Source: Ectopseudomonas composti (GTDB taxonomy: Bacteria > Pseudomonadota > Gammaproteobacteria > Pseudomonadales > Pseudomonadaceae). Taken from it: 64,000 bases of DNA. Shown here piece by piece: positions 8,312 to 15,918 of this stretch. Location: assembly GCF_900115475.1 (NCBI RefSeq), contig NZ_FOWP01000013.1:92226-156225 (forward strand), written 5' to 3'. A program made the translations under genes and the position numbers. A model generated the notes under the pieces. That model made no database searches and was not told where the DNA came from. It saw only the letters and a program-made list of their open reading frames with translations. How positions within the stretch are numbered: position 1 is the first letter of the stretch; each line of letters begins with the position of its first letter.

Positions 8312-9619
8312 ATGAATAAAAATATATTTTTGTCATATTCATGGTCTGACATGGAGATAGCCGACCAAATTGAAAAAGATTTAAGTCATTTACAACTTAA
8401 CTTAAGAAGGGATGTTCGAGACCTAGCTTACAAATGCAGCATATCCAGCTTTATGGAATCAATACGCGAGTCAGATTTCGCGATCTTGTTAATAAGTGAC
8501 AGCTATCTGCGCTCAAAAAACTGCATGAAAGAAGTATTACACTTACTTAAAGACAGAAACCACGAAGATAAAATACTACCCATCATCGTCAAAGGAACAG
8601 GCATTTACTCGACAACCGATAGACTAGCGTACACTAAGCATTGGCTTCAAGAGCAGGAGAAACTTAAGGAAATCATTAATTCTTTACCAGCCACCTCCGT
8701 CATCAATGAAATATCAGAACTAAAGACAGTAGAAGCAATTACATCATCAATAAATAATTTCCTAACATATATCAGCGACAATAAAAATCTAACTTTTGAC
8801 GAGCTTAAGGCAGAAAGCTATTCATCAATTTTAGATAGCTTAGGCGGCGTAAACATTTCGCACCTAGTGGAGCTACTGAATATATCCTTCATCGACGATA
8901 TTGATGAAAAAGAGATTGCACTAGATCAGTGGTTTGAAAAATATGAACCAACCTCCGATGCGTACTCCATACGAGCCAGTATAGCGTCAGCAAGAGACAA
9001 CATAAAAAAGGCAGAGTTTAATTTTAACAAAGCCATAGAGACCAATGAAAACAATGCCTACGCCCTAAACAACTATGGCTACTTATTATACAGACTAAAT
9101 ATTGAGCACGAAAAAGCCAAACAGCTTTTTGAAAAAGCCATTTCCGCCATGCCTAACTTAACTGAAGCCAGACTAAATCTAGGGGTTTTGTTAACGCGCC
9201 ACTTTGATGAATACGAACTAGCCAAAGAGCAGTATGAAACAATAATTACTTACAATCCCGCTGAAGCCAGAGCTTATGCCAACCTAACGAATTATTATAA
9301 AGTTCGCGGAAGTAACAACAAGCAAAATCAACTTAAAATTGCAGAGCTCTATGAAAAAGCAATTGAATTGAATCCTAACTACCTTGAAGCACACATGGCT
9401 CTGGGTAGTCACTTATCAGAATTTCTAGGTGACCATGATAAGGCTGTCGCACATTACGATGAAATGTTGCGTATTGACCCTAAATCGCATGAGCTTGTTA
9501 CAACACTAAAACAAAGAGTTGACTTTCTTCGCCAACCCAAAGCAAATGAAAAACAACCTAGAAATGAGCTCTGCAATTGCGGCAGTGGTCTAAAATACAA
9601 AAAATGTCATGGCGCATAA
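8312..9619 (+). CDS. TIR-domain protein with TPR repeats and a C-terminal SEC-C zinc motif
   Basis: The 435-residue protein begins with a bacterial TIR domain (residues 4 to about 130): IFLSYSW at 5-11, and SDSYLRSKNCMKE at 62-74, which places Glu74 where TIR NADases have their catalytic glutamate. TPR-like helical repeats follow from about 195 to 400 (for example NNAYALNNYGYLLYR and PNLTEARLNLGVLLTR). It ends in a SEC-C motif with Cys421, Cys423, Cys432 and His433. TIR domains with sensory repeats are common in NAD-depleting phage defence, so that role is inferred. Codon use is strongly AT-biased compared with the flanking genes, a sign of transfer. The ATG at 8312 starts directly at the TIR fold. 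Confidence 0.85.
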   Translation: MNKNIFLSYSWSDMEIADQIEKDLSHLQLNLRRDVRDLAYKCSISSFMESIRESDFAILLISDSYLRSKNCMKEVLHLLKDRNHEDKILPIIVKGTGIYSTTDRLAYTKHWLQEQEKLKEIINSLPATSVINEISELKTVEAITSSINNFLTYISDNKNLTFDELKAESYSSILDSLGGVNISHLVELLNISFIDDIDEKEIALDQWFEKYEPTSDAYSIRASIASARDNIKKAEFNFNKAIETNENNAYALNNYGYLLYRLNIEHEKAKQLFEKAISAMPNLTEARLNLGVLLTRHFDEYELAKEQYETIITYNPAEARAYANLTNYYKVRGSNNKQNQLKIAELYEKAIELNPNYLEAHMALGSHLSEFLGDHDKAVAHYDEMLRIDPKSHELVTTLKQRVDFLRQPKANEKQPRNELCNCGSGLKYKKCHGA

Positions 9620-9635
9620 GTAAGTATGCCTGCAC

Positions 9636-9698
9636 AAAAGGGGACAGATTTATTTATGGCGCAATACTATCAACCTAAGAATAAATCTGCCCACCTTT
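9636..9698. repeat. Imperfect inverted repeat between island genes
   Basis: AAAGGGGACAGATTTATT (about 9637-9654) faces AATAAATCTGCCCACCTTT (about 9679-9697) across a 20-25 base loop. The GGGGACAGATTTATT arm is a sequence often met in short dispersed elements of proteobacteria. It could be a small mobile element or a hairpin limiting read-through from the TIR gene. Confidence 0.6.
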
Positions 9699-9724
9699 CT
9701 TCAGTTTAAAACCATCGAGAAAAT

Positions 9725-10363
9725 ATGAAAAAAGATACCCAGCGCGGCTCCGCCGTCGTAAGCGTTTTGAAATCCGATTCAGTAGTTAGCGTAGGAAAGG
9801 ATTTTTTGGAGCTTGGAATAGACGCTGTGCTTGAATCTGGCGCACTCAAAGACATCCCGCTTGTGAATACCGTAGTTGGTATATTCGGTGCGGCTGGCTC
9901 CGTAAGGGATCATCTATTTGTCAATAAACTCATTCGCTTCATGAGTCAGCTTTCGGAAATTCCGCAAGAAGAACGAATAGCAATGGTTGAGAAATTGAAT
10001 GAGGACAATAAGTTTTCCGGCAAAGTTGGTGCGACCTTAATTGAGATTCTTGACAGAATGGAGAGCGAAAAAAAACCCGAACTGTCGGCAAAATGCTTTG
10101 CAGCATTCGCAAGAGATGAAATTTCCTTTGAGGAGTTCCGCCATATCTTGTTCGCGCTTGAGAGAGTCCCATCCTTTGAAATCGGAAAATTAGAGCAATT
10201 TTCCAAGTCGACAATTGACGAGTCGCTACAAATGGACGAGTCAGTTTTACTCTCATTTGTAAATGCTGGCTTGGGTAAAAATAACGGCGGCTTCGACGGC
10301 GGCGCAATTATTCCAACGAGCCTATGCAAGACTTTTGTAAAGGTCTGTATATATGCAGCCTAA
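9725..10363 (+). CDS. Hypothetical protein of the AT-rich island
   Basis: The 212-residue protein is not recognised. It has a short polar N-terminus and a hydrophobic, glycine-containing stretch (IPLVNTVVGIFGAAGSV, about 42-58) followed by an amphipathic region with HLFVNKLIRFMSQL. The middle is charged and helical (about 75-145), and the C-terminal part contains GGFDGGAIIPT. The hydrophobic stretch is too weak for a certain membrane helix. Composition matches its neighbours, and it is codirectional with the TIR gene (105 bases upstream) and the GIY-YIG gene (80 bases downstream). A role in the same defence-like island is plausible but unproven. The ATG at 9725 has GAGAAA 5 bases upstream. 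Confidence 0.6.
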   Translation: MKKDTQRGSAVVSVLKSDSVVSVGKDFLELGIDAVLESGALKDIPLVNTVVGIFGAAGSVRDHLFVNKLIRFMSQLSEIPQEERIAMVEKLNEDNKFSGKVGATLIEILDRMESEKKPELSAKCFAAFARDEISFEEFRHILFALERVPSFEIGKLEQFSKSTIDESLQMDESVLLSFVNAGLGKNNGGFDGGAIIPTSLCKTFVKVCIYAA

Positions 10364-10443
10364 CAAGTCACTCAAATCGATCGCTCCACTCGCTGGGACG
10401 GGCTAAAGCCACCTTAATTAAACGCTAGAAAAAAGGAATCCTT

Positions 10444-11028
10444 ATGAGCGAGATGAGAAACGAAGTAGTTCGTTATTTTTTTGAGAACTATTTCGGGGGA
10501 AACATAGAGCAAGCGATAAAAGCCACAGGCTATACTCACATACAGTTCCGGAAGTGGTTAGATGGCTCATTAGCCCCCCAAAAAAACACTATAGAATATA
10601 TTGCGCATTGCATATTTACTCCGGAATTCAGAAGAATCGCGGAGTATTATGAATTTCACCCTGAAGAAAAAATCATGCCCCAACTAAAAAATATGCTTGG
10701 AGGGCATGCTGACAACCCAGGAATTTATGCATTCTATGATTCCATGGGCAACTTGCTTTACATTGGCAAAGCGGCAACGAGCCTTATTAAAGAATGCTAT
10801 CAATCAATAAGACAGGAAGTTTCAATCAAATTTCCATCCGGAATCAAAAACGCACCCCAAAAGCGATATGAGATAACAAAATATATCTCAGCATATGACG
10901 TTGGAAACTCTAACTGGATTGACTATCCGAAGCATGTGGAATCATTAATACTTCGAATTTCAAAGCCACCTTTAAACAAAATAATTGGTAGCCTAGAGCC
11001 TGCGTTCTGTAAAGAGGACGAGTGCTAA
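10444..11028 (+). CDS. HTH + GIY-YIG nuclease-superfamily protein
   Basis: The 194-residue protein has an N-terminal helix-turn-helix-like segment (about 20-60; GNIEQAIKATGYTHIQFRKW) and a C-terminal GIY-YIG fold: GIY at 93-95, YIGKA at 106-110, a candidate metal-binding Glu166 in KHVESLIL, and PPLNK at 175-179. GIY-YIG domains usually cut DNA using Tyr, Arg and Glu. The canonical Arg shortly after YIG is not obvious here, so activity is uncertain. AAGGAA stands 7 bases before the ATG at 10444. It is AT-rich like the two upstream genes and ends the island. It could be a nuclease effector, a regulator or a modifier of the TIR system. Confidence 0.7.
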   Translation: MSEMRNEVVRYFFENYFGGNIEQAIKATGYTHIQFRKWLDGSLAPQKNTIEYIAHCIFTPEFRRIAEYYEFHPEEKIMPQLKNMLGGHADNPGIYAFYDSMGNLLYIGKAATSLIKECYQSIRQEVSIKFPSGIKNAPQKRYEITKYISAYDVGNSNWIDYPKHVESLILRISKPPLNKIIGSLEPAFCKEDEC

Positions 11029-11242
11029 CAATCGCAAGCACGGCGACGGCTTTTACATCACGGTTGCACCTTCATTATAAGGCCACGCGTACCGAGGCCG
11101 TTATTCACGGCAGGAACAAGCAAGTATCCCAACCAAACACCGCAAACGGTGGATGATAAAAACGTCGGCTACGCGCCCCGATCCACCCTACGCAGTGACT
11201 TGCCAGGAGGGCGACGCCGAGCCATCCCAGCAAGTACACAGT

Positions 11243-11476
11243 TCACCCCTGATTACGCCGATCCTGCGCCAGGCGCTCGGACAGGGCGTCGAGTTCAGGT
11301 AACTCCTCATCCGGCATCTGCCGGATCACCGCCTGGGTCAGTTTCATCTGGCGGATGAAACGCCGGCAGTTGCCGCACATCGCCAGGTGTGCGCGTACGG
11401 CCAGGCGCTGGCGCAACGTCAGTTGGCCGTCGAGATAATCGCTGGAGTGAGCGACCAATTCCTTGCAGGTCAGCAT
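11243..11476 (-). CDS. Zinc-finger anti-sigma factor (zf-HC2 type)
   Basis: The 77-residue protein has the anti-sigma zinc motif: Cys4 near the start, then HLAMCGNCRRF, a His-x3-Cys-x2-Cys, at residues 30-40. There is no transmembrane segment, so it is a small cytoplasmic ZAS-type anti-sigma factor that should bind and hold the adjacent ECF sigma factor until zinc or thiol chemistry changes. Its start overlaps the sigma gene stop by 7 bases, indicating translational coupling. Together with the sigma factor it is the natural candidate regulator of the nearby metal-RiPP operon. Confidence 0.88.
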   Translation of the reverse strand: MLTCKELVAHSSDYLDGQLTLRQRLAVRAHLAMCGNCRRFIRQMKLTQAVIRQMPDEELPELDALSERLAQDRRNQG

Positions 11477-12072
11477 TGGCCTGTCTCCTCGAAATGTTCC
11501 AGGGTGGCAAAGACTTTCAGGCGTGCCCGGTGCAGCAGCACACGTGCATTGGAGAGCGAGATGTCGAGAAGATTACAGATCGCCTCCAGCTCCAGGCCCT
11601 GGCGCTCGCGCAGCACCAGCACGCTGGCCTGCAACTCGGACAAGCTGGCCAGGGTGTGCTCCAGGCACTCGCGCAATTCGTCCTCGGTGAGCAGGGCTTC
11701 GGGGCTGTCCTGATGCCAGGCATGCGGCGCCAGCAGCCAGTGACCGTCATCGGCAAAGCGCTCGTCACCCACCGTGCCATGGGGCGCGGCCAGGTCGTCG
11801 AGCAACACTTCACGACGGTTGTGCTTGAGACGGGTCTTGGCGGTGTTGGCAGTGATGGTCAGCAGCCAGGTCTTGAGGCTGGAACGCCCCTGAAAGCCTG
11901 CCAGGCTGCGCACCACGGCAAGCCAGGCATCCTGCACCACTTCGTCAGCATGGCGGCTGCCGACGATGGCGTAGGCCACCGCCCGCATCGCCCCCTGGTA
12001 ACGCGCGACCAGTTCGCGGTAGGCCTTCTGCTCACCGGCGAGCAGACGACCCAGCAGATCGGTATCGGACAT
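11470..12072 (-). CDS. ECF RNA polymerase sigma factor
   Basis: The 200-residue protein has sigma region 2 (about 10-80; RYQGAMRAVAYAIVGSRHADEVVQDAWL and FQGRSSLKTWLLTITANTA) and region 4 (about 135-190; LSELQASVLVLRERQGLELEAICNLLDIS with SNARVLLHRAR). Lengths and order are normal for ECF factors. I chose the ATG at 12072 (MSDTDLLGRLL) because region 2 begins there; the upstream extension is unrelated. P. aeruginosa carries an ECF gene (PA3285) beside a KAS III-like gene (PA3286), the same neighbour as here. By analogy with SigF-type regulons it probably drives the RiPP operon at 7755-5287, now separated by an island. Confidence 0.9.
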   Translation of the reverse strand: MSDTDLLGRLLAGEQKAYRELVARYQGAMRAVAYAIVGSRHADEVVQDAWLAVVRSLAGFQGRSSLKTWLLTITANTAKTRLKHNRREVLLDDLAAPHGTVGDERFADDGHWLLAPHAWHQDSPEALLTEDELRECLEHTLASLSELQASVLVLRERQGLELEAICNLLDISLSNARVLLHRARLKVFATLEHFEETGQC

Positions 12073-12142
12073 GGAACTCCCTAGGTCAGGCCTGTGCACG
12101 TAGCCGAACGCTCCGCGCACGTCAGGCATGCCTACAGAGAGT

Positions 12143-13270
12143 TCAACGCTTGCGCAAAATTACACTGCCGATCGAATAACCGGCACCAAAGGAGCTTAGA
12201 ACACCCAGGCTGCCTGCCGGCAGATCGTCCTGATTTTTGTGCAGGGCAATCACCGAACCGGCCGAACTGGTGTTGGCGTAGGTGTCGAGAATCACCGGCG
12301 CCTCGTTCGGCTCGGCATCGCGGCCGAGCAGCTTGCGGGCGATCAGCAGGTTCATGTTGAGGTTGGCCTGGTGCAGCCAGAAGCGCTTGACGTCGCTGAC
12401 GTTGAGTTGATTTTCCGCCAGATGCGCGGCAATCAGCTCGGCGACCATCGGGCAGACGTCCTTGAACACCTTGCGGCCTTCCTGCACGAACAGCTTGTCG
12501 CGGGCGCCCGCACCCTCTTGCGCGGCGCGGTTGAGGAAGCCGAAGTTGTTGCGGATGTTGTTGGAGAACTGGGTCAGCAGCTTGGTGCCGACCACGTCGA
12601 ACTGATGCTTGGAGGTGGCCAGATCGGCGCGCTCGATGATCACCGCAGTGGCGGCATCGCCGAAAATGAAGTGACTGTCACGGTCACGGAAGTTGAGGTG
12701 GCCGGTGCAAATTTCCGGGTTGACCATCAGGATGGCGCGGGCCTGGCCGGTCTGGATCGCGGTGGTCGCGGCCTGGATGCCGAAAGTGGCCGAGGAGCAG
12801 GCGACGTTCATGTCATAGCCCCAGCCCTGGATACCCAGTGCGGCCTGCACTTCGATCGCCACCGCCGGGTAGGCGCGCTGCAAATTCGAGCAAGCGACGA
12901 TCACCCCGTCGATATCGGCGACGGTCTTGCCGGCGCGCTCCAGCGCCTGCTTGGCGGCGCCCACGGCCATTTCGCAGAGGATGCCCCAGTCTTCGTTGGA
13001 GCGTTCAGGGATGCTCGGCACCATGCGCTGGGGGTCAAGGATGCCGGCCTTGTCGATGACGAAGCGGCTCTTGATACCCGACGCTTTCTCGATGAAGCCA
13101 CTGCTGGACTCGCTCAGGGCCTCGACTTCGCCACAGGCGATGGCCTCGGCATTGTCGGCGTTGAACTGCTGCACATAGGCATTGAAGGATGCCACCAGCT
13201 CGTCGTTGGAAATGCTGTTGGCCGGGGTGTAGAGGCCGGTACCACTGATCACGACGTTATGCACGGTCAT
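12143..13270 (-). CDS. Beta-ketoacyl-ACP synthase III family enzyme (PA3286-like)
   Basis: The 375-residue protein has the FabH-type thiolase fold and catalytic triad: Cys158 in MNVACSSATFG, His300 in FWLHQANLNMN and Asn333 in DTYANTSSAG. It is longer than E. coli FabH (317), like the P. aeruginosa PA3286 enzyme, which condenses medium-chain acyl-CoA from beta-oxidation with malonyl-ACP and so feeds fatty-acid synthesis. Its position next to an ECF sigma gene also matches PA3286. The chain-length preference here is inferred from this resemblance. It is transcribed alone, upstream of the sigma gene on the same strand with 70 bases between. Confidence 0.88.
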   Translation of the reverse strand: MTVHNVVISGTGLYTPANSISNDELVASFNAYVQQFNADNAEAIACGEVEALSESSSGFIEKASGIKSRFVIDKAGILDPQRMVPSIPERSNEDWGILCEMAVGAAKQALERAGKTVADIDGVIVACSNLQRAYPAVAIEVQAALGIQGWGYDMNVACSSATFGIQAATTAIQTGQARAILMVNPEICTGHLNFRDRDSHFIFGDAATAVIIERADLATSKHQFDVVGTKLLTQFSNNIRNNFGFLNRAAQEGAGARDKLFVQEGRKVFKDVCPMVAELIAAHLAENQLNVSDVKRFWLHQANLNMNLLIARKLLGRDAEPNEAPVILDTYANTSSAGSVIALHKNQDDLPAGSLGVLSSFGAGYSIGSVILRKR

Positions 13271-13423
13271 TCCTCTTATCGGCCGCTGGCGGCCTCAGGC
13301 AGTAGGCCGGCGACAATGGCGCAGGCCGAAAATCGGGGGACTTGGGCCAAGCTCTTACGATGGTTGGCTCCGGGCCACTGAGTGTGCCACAGGGCAATGG
13401 GGTTCGTCCTCAGCCCTTGAGCG

Positions 13424-13437
13424 TGTCTAATTGGACA
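13424..13437. promoter_or_regulatory. Near-palindrome upstream of the FMN glutamate-synthase-like gene
   Basis: TGTCTAATTGGACA is a 14-base near-perfect dyad (one mismatched pair) in the 231-base divergent region between the KAS III-like gene and the FMN protein gene. It is suitable as a repressor operator for either gene. No regulator can be assigned. Confidence 0.35.
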
Positions 13438-13501
13438 GAACATGACCCAATATAGCCATTTGGTCTAAAGTCTTATCTTGATCCGTGTATCTGGAGCTTG
13501 C

Positions 13502-15112
13502 ATGAACCTCTCCCTGCTCAGCCGCTACGCTTTTTTCGCCTTCTGCGTGCTGTTCACCCTGGCCAGCCTGCCCTTCCTTGGCCATCAATGGCTGTGGCCG
13601 CTAACCCTGCTCACCGGCGTTCTCAGCCTGATCGGTCTCGGCGACCTGCTGCAAACGCGCCATGCGGTCAGACGCAACTACCCGATCCTGGGCAACATCC
13701 GCTACCTGGTCGAAGGCATCCGCCCGGAGATTCGCCAATACCTGCTCGAAGGCGACGCCGAGCAACTGCCCTTCTCCCGTGCGCAGCGCTCACTGGTCTA
13801 TTCGCGCGCCAAGAACGAAGGCGCCGACAAACCGTTCGGCACCCTGAGCGATGTGTACCAGAACGGCTTCGAGTTCATCAGCCACTCCATGCGTCCGGCG
13901 CCGCTGACCGATCCGTGCAGCTTTCGCGTGGAGATCGGCGGGCCGCAATGCAGCCAGCCGTACTCGGCGTCACTGTTCAATATTTCGGCGATGAGTTTCG
14001 GCTCGCTCAGCGCCAACGCCATTCGCGCCCTCAACGAAGGGGCGAAACTCGGCGAGTTCTACCACGACACCGGCGAGGGCAGCATCAGCCCCTATCACCG
14101 CGAGCACGGTGGCGACCTGGTCTGGGAACTGGGCAGCGGCTACTTCGGTTGCCGTGCGTCCGACGGGCGCTTCGACCCCGAGCGCTTCGCCGCCCAGGCC
14201 GCCAATCCACAGGTGAAGATGATCGAGATCAAGCTCAGCCAGGGCGCCAAACCGGGCCATGGCGGCATCCTGCCCAAGCACAAGATCACCGAGGAAATCG
14301 CCAGCACCCGCGGCGTACCGATGGGCGAGGATTGCGTCTCGCCTTCGCGCCACAGTGCCTTCTCCACGCCCACCGAACTCTTGCAGTTCATCGCTCAGTT
14401 GCGCGAGCTATCGGGCGGCAAACCGGTCGGCTTCAAATTCTGCCTGGGCCACCCGTGGGAATTCATGGGCATCGTCAAAGCCATGCTGGAGACCGGCATC
14501 CTGCCCGACTTCATCGTCGTCGACGGCAAGGAAGGCGGCACCGGTGCGGCGCCATTGGAGTTCACCGACCACCTCGGCGTGCCGCTGCGTGAGGGCCTGC
14601 TGTTCGTCCATAACACCCTGGTCGGCAGCAACCTGCGCGACAAGATCAAGCTCGGCGCCAGCGGCAAGATCGTCAGCGCCTTCGATATCGCCCGCGTGCT
14701 GGCCATCGGCGCCGATTGGGCCAATTCGGCGCGCGGCTTCATGTTCGCCATCGGCTGTATCCAGTCGCAGTCCTGCCACACCAACAAGTGCCCCACTGGC
14801 GTGGCCACCCAGGACCCGCTGCGCCAGCGCGCCCTGGTGGTCGAGGACAAGGCCCAGCGCGTCTACAACTTCCACCGCAACACGCTCAAGGCACTGGCCG
14901 AAATGCTCGCCGCTGCCGGCCTCGATCATCCTGCGCAGATGGATGCCAAGCATCTGGTGCAACGCATGTCCGCCACCGAGATCAAGCTGTTCTCGCAGCA
15001 GCATGTGTTCCTCGCGCCGGGAGAGTTACTCAGCGGCCAGATCGAAGGCGAGTTCTACGACCGCATGTGGCGCATGGCGCGCGCCGATAGCTTCGAGTCG
15101 GCACCAGCCTGA
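13502..15112 (+). CDS. Membrane-anchored FMN-binding glutamate synthase domain protein
   Basis: The 536-residue protein has two N-terminal hydrophobic segments (about 7-22 and 27-45) followed by a complete glutamate synthase central/FMN domain. Visible signatures are ISAMSFGSLSANAIRAL, the flavin/phosphate loop GKEGGTGAAPLEF, and GCIQSQSCHTNKCPTG with the Cys-x5-Cys-x4-Cys spacing of the [3Fe-4S] site of GltB. It lacks the glutaminase and C-terminal domains of a true GltB, so ammonia transfer is not supported; the reaction is unknown. The ATG at 13502 is chosen because GGAG lies 6 bases upstream and a membrane anchor starts there. Confidence 0.85.
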   Translation: MNLSLLSRYAFFAFCVLFTLASLPFLGHQWLWPLTLLTGVLSLIGLGDLLQTRHAVRRNYPILGNIRYLVEGIRPEIRQYLLEGDAEQLPFSRAQRSLVYSRAKNEGADKPFGTLSDVYQNGFEFISHSMRPAPLTDPCSFRVEIGGPQCSQPYSASLFNISAMSFGSLSANAIRALNEGAKLGEFYHDTGEGSISPYHREHGGDLVWELGSGYFGCRASDGRFDPERFAAQAANPQVKMIEIKLSQGAKPGHGGILPKHKITEEIASTRGVPMGEDCVSPSRHSAFSTPTELLQFIAQLRELSGGKPVGFKFCLGHPWEFMGIVKAMLETGILPDFIVVDGKEGGTGAAPLEFTDHLGVPLREGLLFVHNTLVGSNLRDKIKLGASGKIVSAFDIARVLAIGADWANSARGFMFAIGCIQSQSCHTNKCPTGVATQDPLRQRALVVEDKAQRVYNFHRNTLKALAEMLAAAGLDHPAQMDAKHLVQRMSATEIKLFSQQHVFLAPGELLSGQIEGEFYDRMWRMARADSFESAPA

Positions 15113-15183
15113 GCGGCCATCGCTCAGTCCGCTATGACCAAGCTCGGCGCGGCTTTGCTCAACGCTCCCTGACCGGTAACTGC

Positions 15184-15915
15184 ATGCGTTTTTCGCTTTC
15201 CGCTCTGCTGCTTCTGCTCTGCCTCGCCGCCTCGGCCCAGGAGCAGCGCCCGCTGCGCTTCTCGGTGACCGAGAGCTGGGCCATGCCGATGATCAGCATC
15301 GTCGATGGCCAGGTCAGGGGCGGGATTCTCTACGACCTGCAGATGCGCCTGGCGCAGAAAGTTGGCCGCCGGGCAGAGATGTTGGTGCTGCCGCGCTTGC
15401 GCGTGCAGCGCCTGCTGGCCACGGGTGGAATCGACGTGCGTTGCTACGTCAATCCTGACTGGCTCGGCGAAGCCCACCACCAGTACATCTGGAGCCTGCC
15501 CTTCATGCTGCAGCGCGATGTGATCGTCGCTCGCGTCGCCGAACCCGACTTCACGCTGGAGCAACTGCGCGGCGAGCGCCTGGGAACGGTACTGGGCTTC
15601 AGCTACCCGCGCCTGGAGCCACTGCTGGCCAGCGGTGAGATTCACCGCGAAGACGTTCGCACCCAGGCACTGGCGCTGGAGAAGCTCGAAGCCGGCCGCT
15701 ACCGCTATGCGATCAGCAACGACCTCAGCCTGAACTGGTTCAACCGTAATCGGCCGCAAGAAAAACGCCTGCATGCGCTCGCAGAAATCAGCGCCGACCC
15801 AGTCGGCTGCGTTGTCCGCGACGCGCCTGATGTCCCCACCCAGGCGCTGCTGCGGGCAATGGTCCAGATGAAAGAGGATGGTGAATTCGACGCCATCCTC
15901 GCCCGCTATCGCTGA
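15184..15915 (+). CDS. Periplasmic solute-binding protein, family 3
   Basis: The 243-residue protein has a signal peptide (MRFSLSALLLLLCLAASAQ, cleavage near 19) and a short SBP_bac_3 fold: PLRFSVTESWAMPM at the N-lobe, then GILYDLQMRLAQKVG. Such proteins bind amino acids or similar small molecules. No permease or ATPase gene is adjacent, so it is an orphan: it may serve a distant transporter or a sensor. It follows the FMN protein by 71 bases on the same strand, but nothing links the functions. It converges with the PotF-like gene, 3 bases apart. Confidence 0.75.
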   Translation: MRFSLSALLLLLCLAASAQEQRPLRFSVTESWAMPMISIVDGQVRGGILYDLQMRLAQKVGRRAEMLVLPRLRVQRLLATGGIDVRCYVNPDWLGEAHHQYIWSLPFMLQRDVIVARVAEPDFTLEQLRGERLGTVLGFSYPRLEPLLASGEIHREDVRTQALALEKLEAGRYRYAISNDLSLNWFNRNRPQEKRLHALAEISADPVGCVVRDAPDVPTQALLRAMVQMKEDGEFDAILARYR

Positions 15916-15918
15916 GCG

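Noticed and set aside
8160..11150. Phage attachment site or integrase bounding the AT-rich island
   Set aside because: No integrase gene and no clear direct repeat at both ends were found, so it is called an island by composition only.
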